13,994 bases of DNA from Oceanospirillaceae bacterium UBA2001 (GTDB lineage: Bacteria; Pseudomonadota; Gammaproteobacteria; Pseudomonadales; Balneatricaceae): NCBI GenBank assembly GCA_002335115.1, contig DDCR01000019.1, positions 1 through 13,994 of the forward strand, given 5' to 3'. Shown here in pieces: positions 13,927 through 13,994 of the stretch (position 1 is its first letter; every line of letters starts with the position of its first letter). The notes beneath the pieces were generated by a model, which was given only the letters and a program-made list of their open reading frames with translations, searched no databases and had not been told where the DNA came from. Made by a program: the position numbers and the translations under genes.

Positions 13927-13994
13927 ATGATGGATACTTGGAACATGTTTGACGACTTATCACCTGAGCAGCAGTTACGGTTTGATTTAGCTCT
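13927..13994 (+). CDS. Possible 5' end of a further gene, cut by the window edge
   Basis: An open frame starting at ATG 13927, 13930 or 13945 reads MMDTWNM, then FDDLSPEQQLRFDLAL, and stays open to the end of the window. The FDDLSPEQQLRFDLAL segment is hydrophilic and helix-like, as in real proteins. The candidate starts follow GGGA or GGA at short spacing, so the start is uncertain. A second frame (ATG 13878, ending in TGA at 13948-13950) overlaps it. No family can be named from so few residues. Confidence 0.3.
   Translation, partial: MMDTWNMFDDLSPEQQLRFDLA

Noticed and set aside
13727..13963. 78-residue minus-strand ORF
   Set aside because: It runs across the terminator-like hairpins, shows no family features, and competes with a more protein-like plus-strand frame at the window end.

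Overview
The window looks like chromosomal DNA from a marine-type gammaproteobacterium. This is an inference: most genes are AT-rich, a near-perfect Fur operator is present, and the gene families (FG-GAP lipoprotein, TPR-sulfotransferase, photolyase, dimethylglycine/sarcosine dehydrogenase-like enzyme, DUF2237) are typical of such bacteria. No rRNA, tRNA, CRISPR array or intact transposase was seen.

Layout. Positions 1-2517 (minus strand) hold a secreted lipoprotein predicted to fold as a seven-bladed beta-propeller, and a 150-residue coiled-coil/CxxC protein with a consensus Fur box upstream. Next come a 69-residue single-pass membrane protein with its own terminator (minus) and, divergently, a likely operon of a four-helix membrane protein and a Cupin_3 protein (plus). 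A large TPR-sulfotransferase (minus, 4287-6368) follows. From 6369 to 8744 the DNA is accessory-like: a small zinc-ribbon protein, a REP-like hairpin, a DUF2237 protein whose start region is duplicated in tandem, and two tandem paralogous genes for 39- and 40-residue single-pass membrane proteins. A photolyase/cryptochrome-family gene (8745-10274) ends in a probable beta-clamp-binding peptide. Positions 10492-10844 carry a decayed tyrosine recombinase. A large FAD/folate oxidoreductase (11164-13620) and a hairpin-rich tail with the start of another possible gene complete the window.

The genes do not form one pathway. The photolyase (DNA repair or light sensing), the choline/betaine-type demethylating dehydrogenase and the Fur-controlled gene look like separate transcription units. 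The integrase remnant, the changes in base composition and the many small ORFs suggest a region with past insertions.

The best candidate for something undescribed is the pair of tiny membrane proteins at 7842-8199. Both end in a basic RRKxSLTRIxxKWE-type tail. They share a -10 element (TGCTGATAWATT) placed exactly 36 nt from each start codon, and one has a near-perfect sigma-70 promoter. The next two are the Fur-box gene with a CxxC pair and a charged Asp/Lys/His tail, and the photolyase that lacks most of the classical tryptophan triad while carrying QLTLF at its C-terminus.
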